Assembly: GCA_965220985.1 (NCBI GenBank)
Contig: OZ244854.1
Span: forward strand, 1,984,001-2,048,000
Origin: JAPPHA01 sp965220985
Lineage (GTDB): Bacteria > Pseudomonadota > Alphaproteobacteria > Rhodobacterales > Rhodobacteraceae
Length of the DNA stretch: 64,000 bases
Direction of reading: 5' to 3'
The notes beneath the pieces are model-generated. The model was not told the origin of the DNA and made no database searches. It saw only the letters and a list, made by a program, of their open reading frames with translations. Positions 54,781 to 63,783 of this stretch are shown here, piece by piece. Positions within the stretch are counted from its first letter, which is position 1. Each line of letters begins with the position of its first letter. Both the position numbers and the translations under genes were made by a program.

Positions 54781-55674
54781 CTATCCGGCCACGGGAGCCT
54801 GTCGTCCGTAATACAATCCGACGACATGTTCGGCTTCGGCGAAAAACAGCCAGCGCGACATGATTGCACCACCTGCGTGCATCACAAGGCAAACGGGCCG
54901 GACCCATGCTCCATCAATCGGCAAGGCAAGCAGGACCAGCGGCACGATGCCGATCGACGCGATCGCGAGGATCCTGATCTGTCGCGAACGGCGTCGCGCA
55001 ACGATGAACACCATCTCGCGGGTCAGGTAGTTTCCGCCCGTGTGGGGCGGCTCGAGCAGCCGCACTGATCGAACTCCGGGACCGCCCAACTGAGTTGCCG
55101 ATTCGATCGACGAACCGGACGTTGCCATTCTTTGGTCCCCAACCAGCCAAGCCGCCGCCTGCACCACGGTCAGGATGGCAAGTGCCACCAGTGCCACCTG
55201 GTTTTCGCCCACCACCAATGCGCCTCCAGCCAAGGCAAACAGCAGGAACTGGACAGGCGTGAGCGGGTGGTTCCACCGAGGGACGGTCTTTAGCTGCGTG
55301 TAGATCATGGCTGTGGTGCACACCGTCGCAAGACACATGACAGCCGCCACGATGCCGAGAATGGAGTTGCCGTCCGCGAAAATCATCAGCAGGGCCTGGA
55401 TGCCGACCACGCTCATGGTGAAGGTCGCGGCCACCGCCTCGCGACTGAGCCAGGATGAACGCCACTGCGTGAACGCCTTGAGCGCGCGCCCCGGTTGGCC
55501 AAGGTGGAACAGCGAGAGCGACAATCCGCCTCCCGCGAGAGCGTAGCCTGCGGCAAACCAAAGAAATGCTTCCAGCCCGGCTACGGCCGGAAACCCGAGG
55601 CACAGGAATCCGAGAACGCCGAATCCCAGCCCGGAGACGGTCGTGAACAGTATGATCGAAGGCGCCGGATGCAT
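54781..55674 (-). CDS. soeC: Sulfite dehydrogenase membrane anchor, DmsC/NrfD-like
   Basis: 297 residues with about eight transmembrane helices. It matches the DMSO reductase anchor (DmsC) family: FHLGQPGRALKAFTQWRSSWLSREA near the start and the terminal AEAEHVVGLYYG. It would pass electrons between the Fe-S subunit and quinone at the inner membrane. ATG 55674 overlaps the soeB stop by 1 nt. Last gene of the soeABC operon. Confidence 0.85.
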   Translation of the reverse strand: MHPAPSIILFTTVSGLGFGVLGFLCLGFPAVAGLEAFLWFAAGYALAGGGLSLSLFHLGQPGRALKAFTQWRSSWLSREAVAATFTMSVVGIQALLMIFADGNSILGIVAAVMCLATVCTTAMIYTQLKTVPRWNHPLTPVQFLLFALAGGALVVGENQVALVALAILTVVQAAAWLVGDQRMATSGSSIESATQLGGPGVRSVRLLEPPHTGGNYLTREMVFIVARRRSRQIRILAIASIGIVPLVLLALPIDGAWVRPVCLVMHAGGAIMSRWLFFAEAEHVVGLYYGRQAPVAG

Positions 55675-56462
55675 CAGAATTTCCCCAGCGAACGGTCGAT
55701 CCAGCCGAGCAGCCCAGACGGAGACTCCGCGACAGGTGCAAGCAACGGCGCCAGCACATCGATCGAGCCTTCGTCCGCTGAGACTGATCGAGCGCCGCCC
55801 GACTCGCCTGCTCGCGGTCCAAGATTGCGCGGCGGAAGGTACTTGTTGACGGGTTTCGTGCCCTGTTCGGGCATCAGATCGACGCCACCGCGCTCGCGAG
55901 TCATCTTGGAGACCGCACTGTCGGGGTCGGAGAAATCGCCAAAGTGCCGGGCATTGGCCGGGCATGTCCGGACGCAAGCCGGCTCGCGGTCCACTTCCGG
56001 GAGGTTCTCGTTGTAGATCCGGTCCACGCACAAGGTGCATTTCTTCATGACGCCAGCTGCAGGATCGAGTTCGCGCGCGCCGTACGGGCAAGCCCACGCG
56101 CACAGTCCGCAACCGATGCAGTCATCCTCGTTCACGAGCACGATGCCGTCTTCGCTGCGCTTGTAGCTCGCACCAGTCGGACAGACGGTGACGCAAGGCG
56201 CATCCTCGCAATGAAGGCATGACTTCGGGAAATGCACCACCGAAGGCGGTGCATCGTCGGAAACAACCTCGTAAGTGTGAATCCGATTGAGAAAAGTTCC
56301 TGAAGGCTCGGAACCGTACGGGTCGGTATCGGCCAGCGGCGCGCCGTATGCGGTTGTGTTCCAGCCCTTGCAGCTGATCACGCAGGCGTGGCAGCCGACG
56401 CAGATGTCGAGATCGATGGCGAGGCCGAGGTGCCGCTCGATTTTTGCGGGAAGATCGGTCAT
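55674..56462 (-). CDS. soeB: Sulfite dehydrogenase Fe-S subunit
   Basis: 262 residues. Four [4Fe-4S] cluster motifs: CVGCHACVISCKGWN, CLHCEDAPCVTVCPTGA, CIGCGLCAWACPYGA and CTLCVDRIYNENLPEVDREPACVRTCPANA (read in pieces). No signal peptide, in line with a cytoplasmic complex. A C-terminal extension of about 60 residues is Pro/Gly-rich. ATG 56462 overlaps the soeA stop by 4 nt. Confidence 0.88.
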   Translation of the reverse strand: MTDLPAKIERHLGLAIDLDICVGCHACVISCKGWNTTAYGAPLADTDPYGSEPSGTFLNRIHTYEVVSDDAPPSVVHFPKSCLHCEDAPCVTVCPTGASYKRSEDGIVLVNEDDCIGCGLCAWACPYGARELDPAAGVMKKCTLCVDRIYNENLPEVDREPACVRTCPANARHFGDFSDPDSAVSKMTRERGGVDLMPEQGTKPVNKYLPPRNLGPRAGESGGARSVSADEGSIDVLAPLLAPVAESPSGLLGWIDRSLGKF

Positions 56463-59311
56463 TGGAATTCCTTCCCGAACTGGAGCAATGCCGGCCCGGT
56501 GCCGACCGGCGAAGCCTGCGCGGGTACGTTCGGTTCGCGCGGCCCGTCGGCAGGTGCCTTGCTGATGCGAACGCGGAGGTCGAACCATGCCGCCTGTCCG
56601 GTGATCGGGTCGCTGTTGGACCAGCGGTAGCCGTCACCTTTCGGCGGGTGCAGTTCATTGATCAGGTGGTTCAGCAAAAAACCGCGCGACGCTTCGGGGG
56701 CATCGGTCTTCAATGCCCAGGCACCGCTCCGCTTTCCGATCGCGTTCCACGTCCAGACGGTATCGGGATTGAGCGCGTCCATGCGGGCGACCGGCACCCG
56801 AATGCGCCCGTGAGGAGATTCGAGATAAGCCCAGTCTCCGCTTTCGAATCCGTGCTCTTTCCATACGGATGTGGAGACATAGAGCGGATTGACACCGTGA
56901 ATCTGGCGCAACCATGCGTTCTGGCTCCCCCAGCTGTGATACATCGCAGCTGGTCTCTGGGTCAGGGCATGCAAGGGGAACTCTGCGTCACCGCCATTCT
57001 CGGCTCGCGTGCCGGAACTCGCACCGGCCATCAATTCATCCGACGGATTCCACCAGATCGGCAGTGGATTCATGGTCGCGCCAATCCGCTCGCGGAGCCG
57101 CTCGGGAGGTAGCCGTTCACCGACTCCCTCCGCCGCCAGCCGGAACTTCTGCAACACTTCAAGATAAAGATTGAAGACGTAGGGTTGCGCGGCGTCCTGG
57201 ATCCCGATCGCGGTCGCCCAGTCCTGGTAGCCCTTGTTCCAGGGCTTGAAATACAGGGCTTCCTCGGGGATCGGCGCATGCCAGAATCCGCCACTGGCGA
57301 TGTAGGCGTCGATTTGCCCCGGATTTGGCGAACCGCGACCCTTGCCGGTCCCGTCGGGGTCGCGAAAGCCCGCGAGCGGGCCGACCCCGGGACGCCGCTC
57401 GTGATTGACGATGTAATCCGCATAGTCAGCGTATTTCGCGGCACCGTCGTCATCGACAAAACCGGGCAATCCGAGACGGGCGCCGAGGTCGATCAGCACC
57501 GACTGGAAACAGCGGACATCCCTGTCGGGCTCGACCACCGGCCACCGGACGGCGTCTGCCGCCGCATCGGCTTCCGAAATGGGTCGATCAAGCAGGGAAA
57601 TGCAATCGTGACGCTCCAGGTAGGTGGTGTCGGGAAGCGCAAGATCGGCGAAAGCGACCATTTCCGATGAATAGCTGTCGGCACAGATCAGCCGGGGGAT
57701 TCGGTATTCGCCGGTCTCGTCCTTGTCCGTCAGCATCGACATGACGCCCGCCGGATTCATCGACGAGTTCCACGCCATGTTGGCCATGTACAGAAACAGC
57801 GTGTCGATGGGGTAGGGGCTGCCGGCATGGGCGTTCGAAATCACCATGTGCATCATGCCGTGGGCAGACAGCGGATTCTCCCACGAAAACGCCTTGTCGA
57901 TGCGCGTGGGTGATCCGTTTTCATCGATGCAAAGATCCTCGGGGCCCTTGGGAAAGCCGAGCTGCGGTCCCGGAAGTGGGCTGTCCGCGGTCGGATGCCC
58001 GTGCGGAGAGGGATGCCCGGTGAACGGTTTCGGGTAGGGGGGCTTGAAGCGGAAGCCGCCAGGAACCTCGACGGATCCGAGCAGGACCTGCAGCAGGTGC
58101 AGGGCGCGACAGGTCTGGAACCCGTTGGAATGGGCAGAGATTCCCCGCATCGCGTGAAACGAGACCGGTCGTCCGGTCATCTGTTCGTGACGAATGCCCC
58201 GCCAGTCGGTCCAGGGCTGATCGATCGTGATGGCTTGGCGAAAAGCGACATCTGCGAGCTCGGCAGCAATCTGGCGAATGCGCTCGGCGCTGATGCCGCA
58301 GGTCGATGCAACGGTCTCAGGCGCGTATTCGTCGGAAAAGTACTTCTCCACGAGCAGCTGAAGAACCGGTTGGTAGCGGATGCCGCCGACCGTCACCTCG
58401 CCGGTCATGCGTGGAGTCGCTCCATCGGCCTTCCAAGGCCTTGCCTGACCGGTCTCGCCGTCGAGAACCATCTCGACATTGTTTTCGTCGCGCAGAAACA
58501 GCCCTCGATTGGGCGAGTCCGCATCGGTGTTCACCAGAAACGCAGCATTCGTGTAACGCGACAGGTACTCGAGGTCGATCTTGCCCGCCCTCAAGAGGAC
58601 GTGGATGATCGAGAGTATGAACAGGCCGTCGGTACCCGGCGTGATGCCGACCCAGTCGTCTGCGACCGCGTTGTAACCGGTGCGAACCGGATTGACGGCA
58701 ATGACACGCACGCCGCGCTCCTTCAGGCGGCTGATTCCGAGCTTGATCGGATTGCTGTCATGGTCCTCGGCCACCCCGAAGATCACGAACAGCCGCGTGC
58801 GCTCCCAGTCCGGCTGGCCGAATTCCCAGAAGGCGCCGCCGAGCGTGTAGATCCCTGCGGTTGCCATGTTGACGGAACAGAACCCGCCATGGGCAGCGTA
58901 GTTGGGGGTTCCGAACTGCTGGGCCCACCAGCCGGTGAGCGACTGCGACTGGTCGCGTCCGGTAAAAAACGCGAGCTTTTGCGGGGCTGTCTCCCTGAGC
59001 GGGGCCAGCCAGCTCACGGCGATCTCCAAGGCTTCGTCCCAGGAGATTTCCCGAAACTTCCCTTCACCCCGTTCGCCTGTTCGCAGCAGCGGTGCCCGAA
59101 GTCGCGCCGGCGAATAGTGCTGCATGATCCCCGCCGATCCCTTGGCGCAAAGCACGCCGCGATTGACCGGATGATCCCTGTTGCCCTCGATGTAACGCAC
59201 CTTGCCATTGTCGAGGTGCACGTTGATGCCGCAGCGGCACGCGCACATGTAGCAGGTGGTGTGTCGCACCTCGTCCGAAACGCGTGGGCTGAGGTCAGGC
59301 GGGTTTGTCAT
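56459..59311 (-). CDS. soeA: Cytoplasmic sulfite dehydrogenase, molybdopterin subunit
   Basis: 950 residues. DMSO-reductase family catalytic subunit: N-terminal [4Fe-4S] motif CYMCACRCGINVHLDNGKVRYIEGNRDHPVNRGVLCAKG (in pieces), bis-MGD binding along the chain and the C-terminal molydopterin-binding domain. It lacks a twin-arginine signal, as SoeA does, and length, N-terminal motif and partners (Fe-S subunit and DmsC-like anchor) fit SoeABC, which oxidises sulfite to sulfate in the cytoplasm. Polysulfide or thiosulfate reductases are the alternatives. ATG 59311 follows AGGA by 9 nt. The upstream pta and MocR regulator support a sulfonate route that releases sulfite. Confidence 0.85.
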   Translation of the reverse strand: MTNPPDLSPRVSDEVRHTTCYMCACRCGINVHLDNGKVRYIEGNRDHPVNRGVLCAKGSAGIMQHYSPARLRAPLLRTGERGEGKFREISWDEALEIAVSWLAPLRETAPQKLAFFTGRDQSQSLTGWWAQQFGTPNYAAHGGFCSVNMATAGIYTLGGAFWEFGQPDWERTRLFVIFGVAEDHDSNPIKLGISRLKERGVRVIAVNPVRTGYNAVADDWVGITPGTDGLFILSIIHVLLRAGKIDLEYLSRYTNAAFLVNTDADSPNRGLFLRDENNVEMVLDGETGQARPWKADGATPRMTGEVTVGGIRYQPVLQLLVEKYFSDEYAPETVASTCGISAERIRQIAAELADVAFRQAITIDQPWTDWRGIRHEQMTGRPVSFHAMRGISAHSNGFQTCRALHLLQVLLGSVEVPGGFRFKPPYPKPFTGHPSPHGHPTADSPLPGPQLGFPKGPEDLCIDENGSPTRIDKAFSWENPLSAHGMMHMVISNAHAGSPYPIDTLFLYMANMAWNSSMNPAGVMSMLTDKDETGEYRIPRLICADSYSSEMVAFADLALPDTTYLERHDCISLLDRPISEADAAADAVRWPVVEPDRDVRCFQSVLIDLGARLGLPGFVDDDGAAKYADYADYIVNHERRPGVGPLAGFRDPDGTGKGRGSPNPGQIDAYIASGGFWHAPIPEEALYFKPWNKGYQDWATAIGIQDAAQPYVFNLYLEVLQKFRLAAEGVGERLPPERLRERIGATMNPLPIWWNPSDELMAGASSGTRAENGGDAEFPLHALTQRPAAMYHSWGSQNAWLRQIHGVNPLYVSTSVWKEHGFESGDWAYLESPHGRIRVPVARMDALNPDTVWTWNAIGKRSGAWALKTDAPEASRGFLLNHLINELHPPKGDGYRWSNSDPITGQAAWFDLRVRISKAPADGPREPNVPAQASPVGTGPALLQFGKEFQ

Positions 59312-59458
59312 GTTCTGTTGTCCTTGGCCTCGATGCCCGGCAAGTTCACGTTAACAATTTCGTCGGGTTTATCAATGACACCGTGCATCAAGCGATTGGC
59401 GCGGGCCCGTCTCGCTTCGACGGTCGACGACGTGACCAGAAGAATTGACATTGGCTGG

Positions 59459-60397
59459 TCAGTCATCGGTCATCAGGACGGCGAGTGCGAGCGATGCGAG
59501 CCGCGCAGGAGGCGGATCTGCTCGGCTTGTCAGGAGAATCGGCACGGCCGCGCCTGCGACCACTCCGCCTGCACAGGCGCCAGCGGCATGCACCAGCGCC
59601 TTGTACAAGGCGTTTCCTGACAAGAGGTCGGGTACAATGATGCCGTCAGCACGGCCTGCGACCGGATCATCGCGAACGTTCTTGATGCGCGCGGACTCCT
59701 TGGACAACGCGAGATCCGTGGCAAGCGGCCCGGAGAATCGGGCGTCGGGCAACTCGGAGCGCGCCCAGTCGCGAAGTTCCCGGGCCTGAAGCGACGATGG
59801 CACCGACGGAATCGGTGTTTCGGTGGCCGAAAGGAACGCGACCCGCGGGCAGTCGATGCCAATCTTTTGCAGGATCGAGACCGTCGTTCGCGTCGCCGAC
59901 TTCAGGGTCTCGAGGTCCGGCGCGACATTGACGGCACAATCGGAAATGGCAAGAGGCTGGCCGCTGGGCGCGAAGAGAACGAAGAAATGGACAAGACGTT
60001 CGCCGGTGCGAAGACCCGCCTCCCTGTTCAGAGCCGCTTTCATGAGGACATCCGTGTGAACGAGTCCCTTCATCAGCAGACTGGCACGTCCTGTCGCGCA
60101 CGCCTCGACAGCAATGGCCGCCGCCTCGTTTTCGGACTCTGCATCGGTGATCTGATCGCCCGATATGTCCCACCCGATCGCCTCGGCTTCGCGCAGTATG
60201 TCGTCGCGGCGACCGATGAACAGCGGGGCCATCAACCCGGAATCCACACCGGATCGCGCGGCAGAGAGGACCGGGCCCGATCCTGCCCCCGCGATCGCCG
60301 TGACCTGTGCTCCGTGACGCCGTGCACGGTCCAGGAGATCCTGCGGGCACTGCGCCTGACGGGCGGAAAGGAATGGCTGTTCCGTATCTGTTGACAC
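59459..60397 (-). CDS. pta: Phosphate acetyltransferase family protein
   Basis: 312 residues, the short form without N-terminal extension. GLVHTDVLMKAALNREAGLRTGERLVHFFVLF, KSATRTTVSILQKIG and the C-terminal DGIIVPDLLSGNALYKALVHAAGA are PTA/PTB family blocks. It would convert acetyl phosphate to acetyl-CoA. In taurine and sulfoacetaldehyde degradation this follows sulfoacetaldehyde acetyltransferase (Xsc), which also releases sulfite; xsc itself is not in the window. Phosphate butyryltransferase is the alternative. GTG 60397 has GGAG upstream; 147 nt before soeA. Confidence 0.85.
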   Translation of the reverse strand: MSTDTEQPFLSARQAQCPQDLLDRARRHGAQVTAIAGAGSGPVLSAARSGVDSGLMAPLFIGRRDDILREAEAIGWDISGDQITDAESENEAAAIAVEACATGRASLLMKGLVHTDVLMKAALNREAGLRTGERLVHFFVLFAPSGQPLAISDCAVNVAPDLETLKSATRTTVSILQKIGIDCPRVAFLSATETPIPSVPSSLQARELRDWARSELPDARFSGPLATDLALSKESARIKNVRDDPVAGRADGIIVPDLLSGNALYKALVHAAGACAGGVVAGAAVPILLTSRADPPPARLASLALAVLMTDD

Positions 60398-60596
60398 GTG
60401 ATCTCCGGATCAGGTTAGAAGGCAAAAAGTGACGACCGACATGGGCCATTTCCGACCTCGGCGGTTCTTGCAGTAGTGCCAGACAACTGCAGCCTTGGGG
60501 CCAATGTCAATCGGCGCGAATCCGACGATCCCAAGGCTTGACGGCGGCATCGATCGATGACGTTGCCCGCGCTCGGCTCGCATCGGTCCCGGGGCG

Positions 60597-62069
60597 TCAT
60601 CCCTCGGAGGCATATGCGTCGATCTCCTTGCGGATCAGGGCGATTCCTGCGCGAATCCGTTGTTCGGGGATCGAGGAATAAGCCAGACGGTAGAAGTTTT
60701 TCGGCGCGTCATGGCCCGAAAAGAACGGCTCGCCGGGTTCGATCAGGACGCCTTTTTTCTGCAGCCGCGTTGCCACCCGGTCGGTGTCGATTCCTTCGGG
60801 CGCCCGCATCCAGAAGCTCGAGCCGCCGAAGCTCCCGGTTCCCACGATCTCGAGATCGTGCTCGTTGATGGCGGAGAGCATGACCTGGTGTCGCGAACTG
60901 TAGGCATCCTTCATGCGCGAGATCAACGCATCATAATGGCCGAGCGCCAGAAAGCGTGCCGTCGTTCGCTGAATGTGGCCCGGCAGGTGCCTCAGCACCG
61001 TCGTTCGCAAGGCACGGGCTTCCTGAATCAGGGGCTCGGGCGCCACCAGGAAACCGAGTCGCAGCCCAGGAAACAGCGACTTGGAGAAGCTGCCGACATA
61101 AATGACCCGTCCGTCATGATCGAGCGACTTGAGAGCGGGCGATGGCGAGCCGAGAAAGCTCAACTCGAATTCGTAGTCGTCCTCGACGATCAGGAAGTCC
61201 TGCTGCCGGGCCTCGGCAAGCAGGCTGCGCCGTCGCTCCATCGGCATGGTCGCCCCGGTCGGCGCCTGGTGGCTCGGCGTCGTGAAGACGACACTCGCGG
61301 CCTCGACGATCCTGGACGGATCGAGGCCGGCCGCATCGACGTTCTGGGGAGCGAGAATGCAGCGCGACTGGCGGATGATTTCTCTCAGGTCGGGATATCC
61401 CGGATTCTCGTGAACCGCTATTCTGCCCGGTCCCAGGAGGAGGCGGGTAATGGTCCACAGCGCATTCTGGGCACCGACCGTGACAAGAATCTGCTCCGGT
61501 CTTGCGAGGATCCCGCGACGCGGCAGGGTCTGGCGGACGATGTAGGCGATGAGTTCGGGATCGTCCCGCTCCGCGAGATCTGACGCCAGATTGTCGAATT
61601 CACGCTTGCCAAGCGTTTGCAACGCGCACTGGCGCCACTGGGAATGGCTGAAAAGCGCCGGATCGGCCTGGCCGTAGACAAACGGGTAGCGAAATCGGCG
61701 CCAATCCTCGACCTTTCTGACCAGCCGCGCACCAGCGTACTGCCGATACAGTGTGTCTTTCCATGCGACCGTGTCCCCCGATTCGATGCCGGGGTCGGTG
61801 AAGTCCTGCTGGGGGGCGTTCGTTGCGACAAAGACGCCCGATCTCTGGCGCGAATCCAGATAGCCGTCGGCGACGAGGTCCTGGTAGGCCAAGGTGACCG
61901 TGATTCGGGAAATGCCGAGATGATCCGCAAGCTTGCGGCTTGACGGCAGGCGTTCGCCCGGCAGGAACTTGCCCTGAACGACAGCCGTGGCGATCTGCTG
62001 ACGGATCTGACTTTGCAGCGTTCCGCTGTATTCGCCGTGAAGGAAAAACGACTCTTCCGAAACCGTCAT
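60597..62069 (-). CDS. tauR: MocR family regulator, TauR-like
   Basis: 490 residues. GntR-type winged helix (about 10-80: QIATAVVQGKFLPGERLPSSRKLADHLGISRITVTLAYQDL in pieces) fused to a fold-type I aminotransferase domain with the PLP lysine in GSFSKSLFPGLRLGF and VEDDYEFELSF before it. MocR regulators sense an amine via PLP; TauR, which activates taurine genes, has this length and architecture. The assignment to taurine rests on the neighbours (pta, sulfite dehydrogenase, TRAP transporter), not on a diagnostic residue. A general MocR regulator is the alternative. Confidence 0.75.
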   Translation of the reverse strand: MTVSEESFFLHGEYSGTLQSQIRQQIATAVVQGKFLPGERLPSSRKLADHLGISRITVTLAYQDLVADGYLDSRQRSGVFVATNAPQQDFTDPGIESGDTVAWKDTLYRQYAGARLVRKVEDWRRFRYPFVYGQADPALFSHSQWRQCALQTLGKREFDNLASDLAERDDPELIAYIVRQTLPRRGILARPEQILVTVGAQNALWTITRLLLGPGRIAVHENPGYPDLREIIRQSRCILAPQNVDAAGLDPSRIVEAASVVFTTPSHQAPTGATMPMERRRSLLAEARQQDFLIVEDDYEFELSFLGSPSPALKSLDHDGRVIYVGSFSKSLFPGLRLGFLVAPEPLIQEARALRTTVLRHLPGHIQRTTARFLALGHYDALISRMKDAYSSRHQVMLSAINEHDLEIVGTGSFGGSSFWMRAPEGIDTDRVATRLQKKGVLIEPGEPFFSGHDAPKNFYRLAYSSIPEQRIRAGIALIRKEIDAYASEG

Positions 62070-62153
62070 GATGGTTGTCCGTCCAAACCTCGCAAACGCA
62101 CGATGCTCCGACTCCCCTGTCCCGCGGCCCTGATCATCTTCGCCACCGGTAGC

Positions 62154-62903
62154 TCACAGGTGGCTGACGCAGGAGCGCAAGTCATGATGATGAAAGAACG
62201 GAATACCACGACCTGTGTCGCCATGGGAGAGGATTTCGCAGAGTTCCGCGAGGACGACCTCGGTAATGAACGGCAATGCCAGCGACCTGGTGTCTGCCAG
62301 CGGTACCCAGGACAGGCGGGAGAGTTCCCCGGAGGCCTGCGAAAAGTCGTCGAGGTCATTCAGGACGTAGCTGGCGTCAACCATCAGAAACCGGGCGTCG
62401 AATCGGCGCGGTCGTCCCGGCGGAGTGATCGCCCTGAAGATGAACCTCATGCCTGCTGCCGACGGCACGATGCCCTGGCCCAGGAATCCGGCCCAGCAAT
62501 CGGGAACGGCTGCACCGTCCGGCAGTCCCTGCTGGGTTTCGCCGACCGATTGCCCGTCTTTGGCACCGTCGCGTGTCGCAAGGAGCAGTCCGGTTTCCTC
62601 CCAAACCTCCCGAATTCCCGACAGGATGATGGTCCGGGGGTCGAGATCGCCCGAATGGAGGCCGAGCTTGTCGAGCGATGGATCACCGCCGCGCCACGAC
62701 AGCGAAATCAGCCGATCGGCCGGATCCACGGCGCCACCAGGAAAAACAAACTTGTCTGGCATGAAAACCGCCGAGCGGCTGCGCTGGCCCATCAGTATCG
62801 AAGGCGCCTCCTTCGCGCCTCGAACGATGATCACGGTTGCCGATGGCCTGATCGCGACGGCGGAACCGTCGCCGTTGTTGCTGCCCGTCGCGTCGCTGCC
62901 CAT
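62154..62903 (-). CDS. NUDIX hydrolase
   Basis: 249 residues. The Nudix box is split as usual: FPGGAVDPADR, then GIREVWEETGLLL with the REVWEE catalytic core. It has a long insertion between the two parts, as in the larger NUDT7/19-like proteins that hydrolyse CoA or nucleotide substrates. ATG 62903 has GGAG 8 nt upstream; the open frame extends further upstream without support. 84 nt before tauR on the same strand. Divergent from the TRAP genes. Confidence 0.86.
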   Translation of the reverse strand: MGSDATGSNNGDGSAVAIRPSATVIIVRGAKEAPSILMGQRSRSAVFMPDKFVFPGGAVDPADRLISLSWRGGDPSLDKLGLHSGDLDPRTIILSGIREVWEETGLLLATRDGAKDGQSVGETQQGLPDGAAVPDCWAGFLGQGIVPSAAGMRFIFRAITPPGRPRRFDARFLMVDASYVLNDLDDFSQASGELSRLSWVPLADTRSLALPFITEVVLAELCEILSHGDTGRGIPFFHHHDLRSCVSHL

Positions 62904-63276
62904 TCTGTTCTCCGGTTCACCTGTCACCGTCTTTTGCCGGTCTCGCAGGCCAGCTTCGCTGCGGGTGATGGTCGCCTTCGCGTAGCCCCAGTCACGCATC
63001 GCCACGACGCGCTCGCCGCGAGTCGTCATGTTGACATGATGCGGCTGCAACCGGAAGCCGGAATGTCGTCAAAAGCCTCGTTCACTGGGCCAGATTGCCA
63101 ATTGTTGGCGATCAGCGTACATCGACGAGGGTCTCGTGACCATGGCGCGATGCATGTCGAGCGCCTGTGCTGGCCTCGCAGCCTTGCGGGCATGCAGGGC
63201 AGCACGGGAATCGACGCGAAGACTTGTGACGACTGCGTGAACAGCGGAACACGGCGAAGGAGTGGGACAGGAACAT
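62904..63276. other. Divergent intergenic region, NUDIX and TRAP genes
   Basis: 373 nt without a credible gene. It should hold the TRAP promoter. A small palindrome at 63097-63109 is listed separately. No DctP-type binding-protein gene is present here. Confidence 0.5.
63097..63109. promoter_or_regulatory. Candidate operator upstream of the TRAP genes
   Basis: A GCCAA-TTG-TTGGC inverted repeat about 170 nt before the dctQ start. Regulator unknown. Confidence 0.3.
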
Positions 63277-63783
63277 ATGCCAGGAGTGTTTCGTTCCTAT
63301 GTCCGTGTGGTCGATGCCATCAATCATCGGGTCGGTCGCCTCACCATGTACGGAATATTCGTCATGGTCGGGGTTCTGCTTTGGTCATCGATCTCCAAGA
63401 CCTTCTTTCTGCCGTCATTGTGGACACTCGAAGTGGCCCAGTTTGCCATGGTCACCTATTACATCCTCGGCGGAGCCTACTCGATCCAGCTTGGCGCCAA
63501 CGTGCGCATGGATCTGTTCTACGGCAATTGGTCGATCCGGAAAAAAGCCTGGTTTGACGCCTTCACCGTCGTGTTCCTGATCTTCTTCCTCTCGGTTCTT
63601 CTGTACGGGGCCATCGAGAGCACCACCTATTCCATCACCTACAACGAGCGCAGCCCTACCGCGTGGAGGCCGCTGCTCTGGCCGATCAAGATCATCATGT
63701 GCATCGGGATCCTCTTGATGCTGCTGCAGGCCATATCCGAGTTCATCAAGGACATCGCGAGAATCAGGGACGAGCCGCTGTAA
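63277..63783 (+). CDS. TRAP transporter small permease (DctQ family)
   Basis: 168 residues with four transmembrane helices. The stretch LGGAYSIQLGANVRMDLFYGNW is the DctQ signature. It pairs with the large permease in a sodium-dependent, binding-protein-driven uptake system. ATG 63277 has AGGAA upstream. Its stop overlaps the dctM start by 1 nt. Next to a TauR-like regulator it might import a sulfonate, but no residue shows that. Confidence 0.9.
   Translation: MPGVFRSYVRVVDAINHRVGRLTMYGIFVMVGVLLWSSISKTFFLPSLWTLEVAQFAMVTYYILGGAYSIQLGANVRMDLFYGNWSIRKKAWFDAFTVVFLIFFLSVLLYGAIESTTYSITYNERSPTAWRPLLWPIKIIMCIGILLMLLQAISEFIKDIARIRDEPL

Noticed and set aside
57995..59620. A 541-codon plus-strand frame across soeA
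   Set aside because: Antisense shadow of the molybdopterin subunit, which has full family motifs.
62013..63557. A 514-codon plus-strand frame over the NUDIX and TRAP genes
   Set aside because: It crosses two well-supported genes in other frames and resembles nothing.
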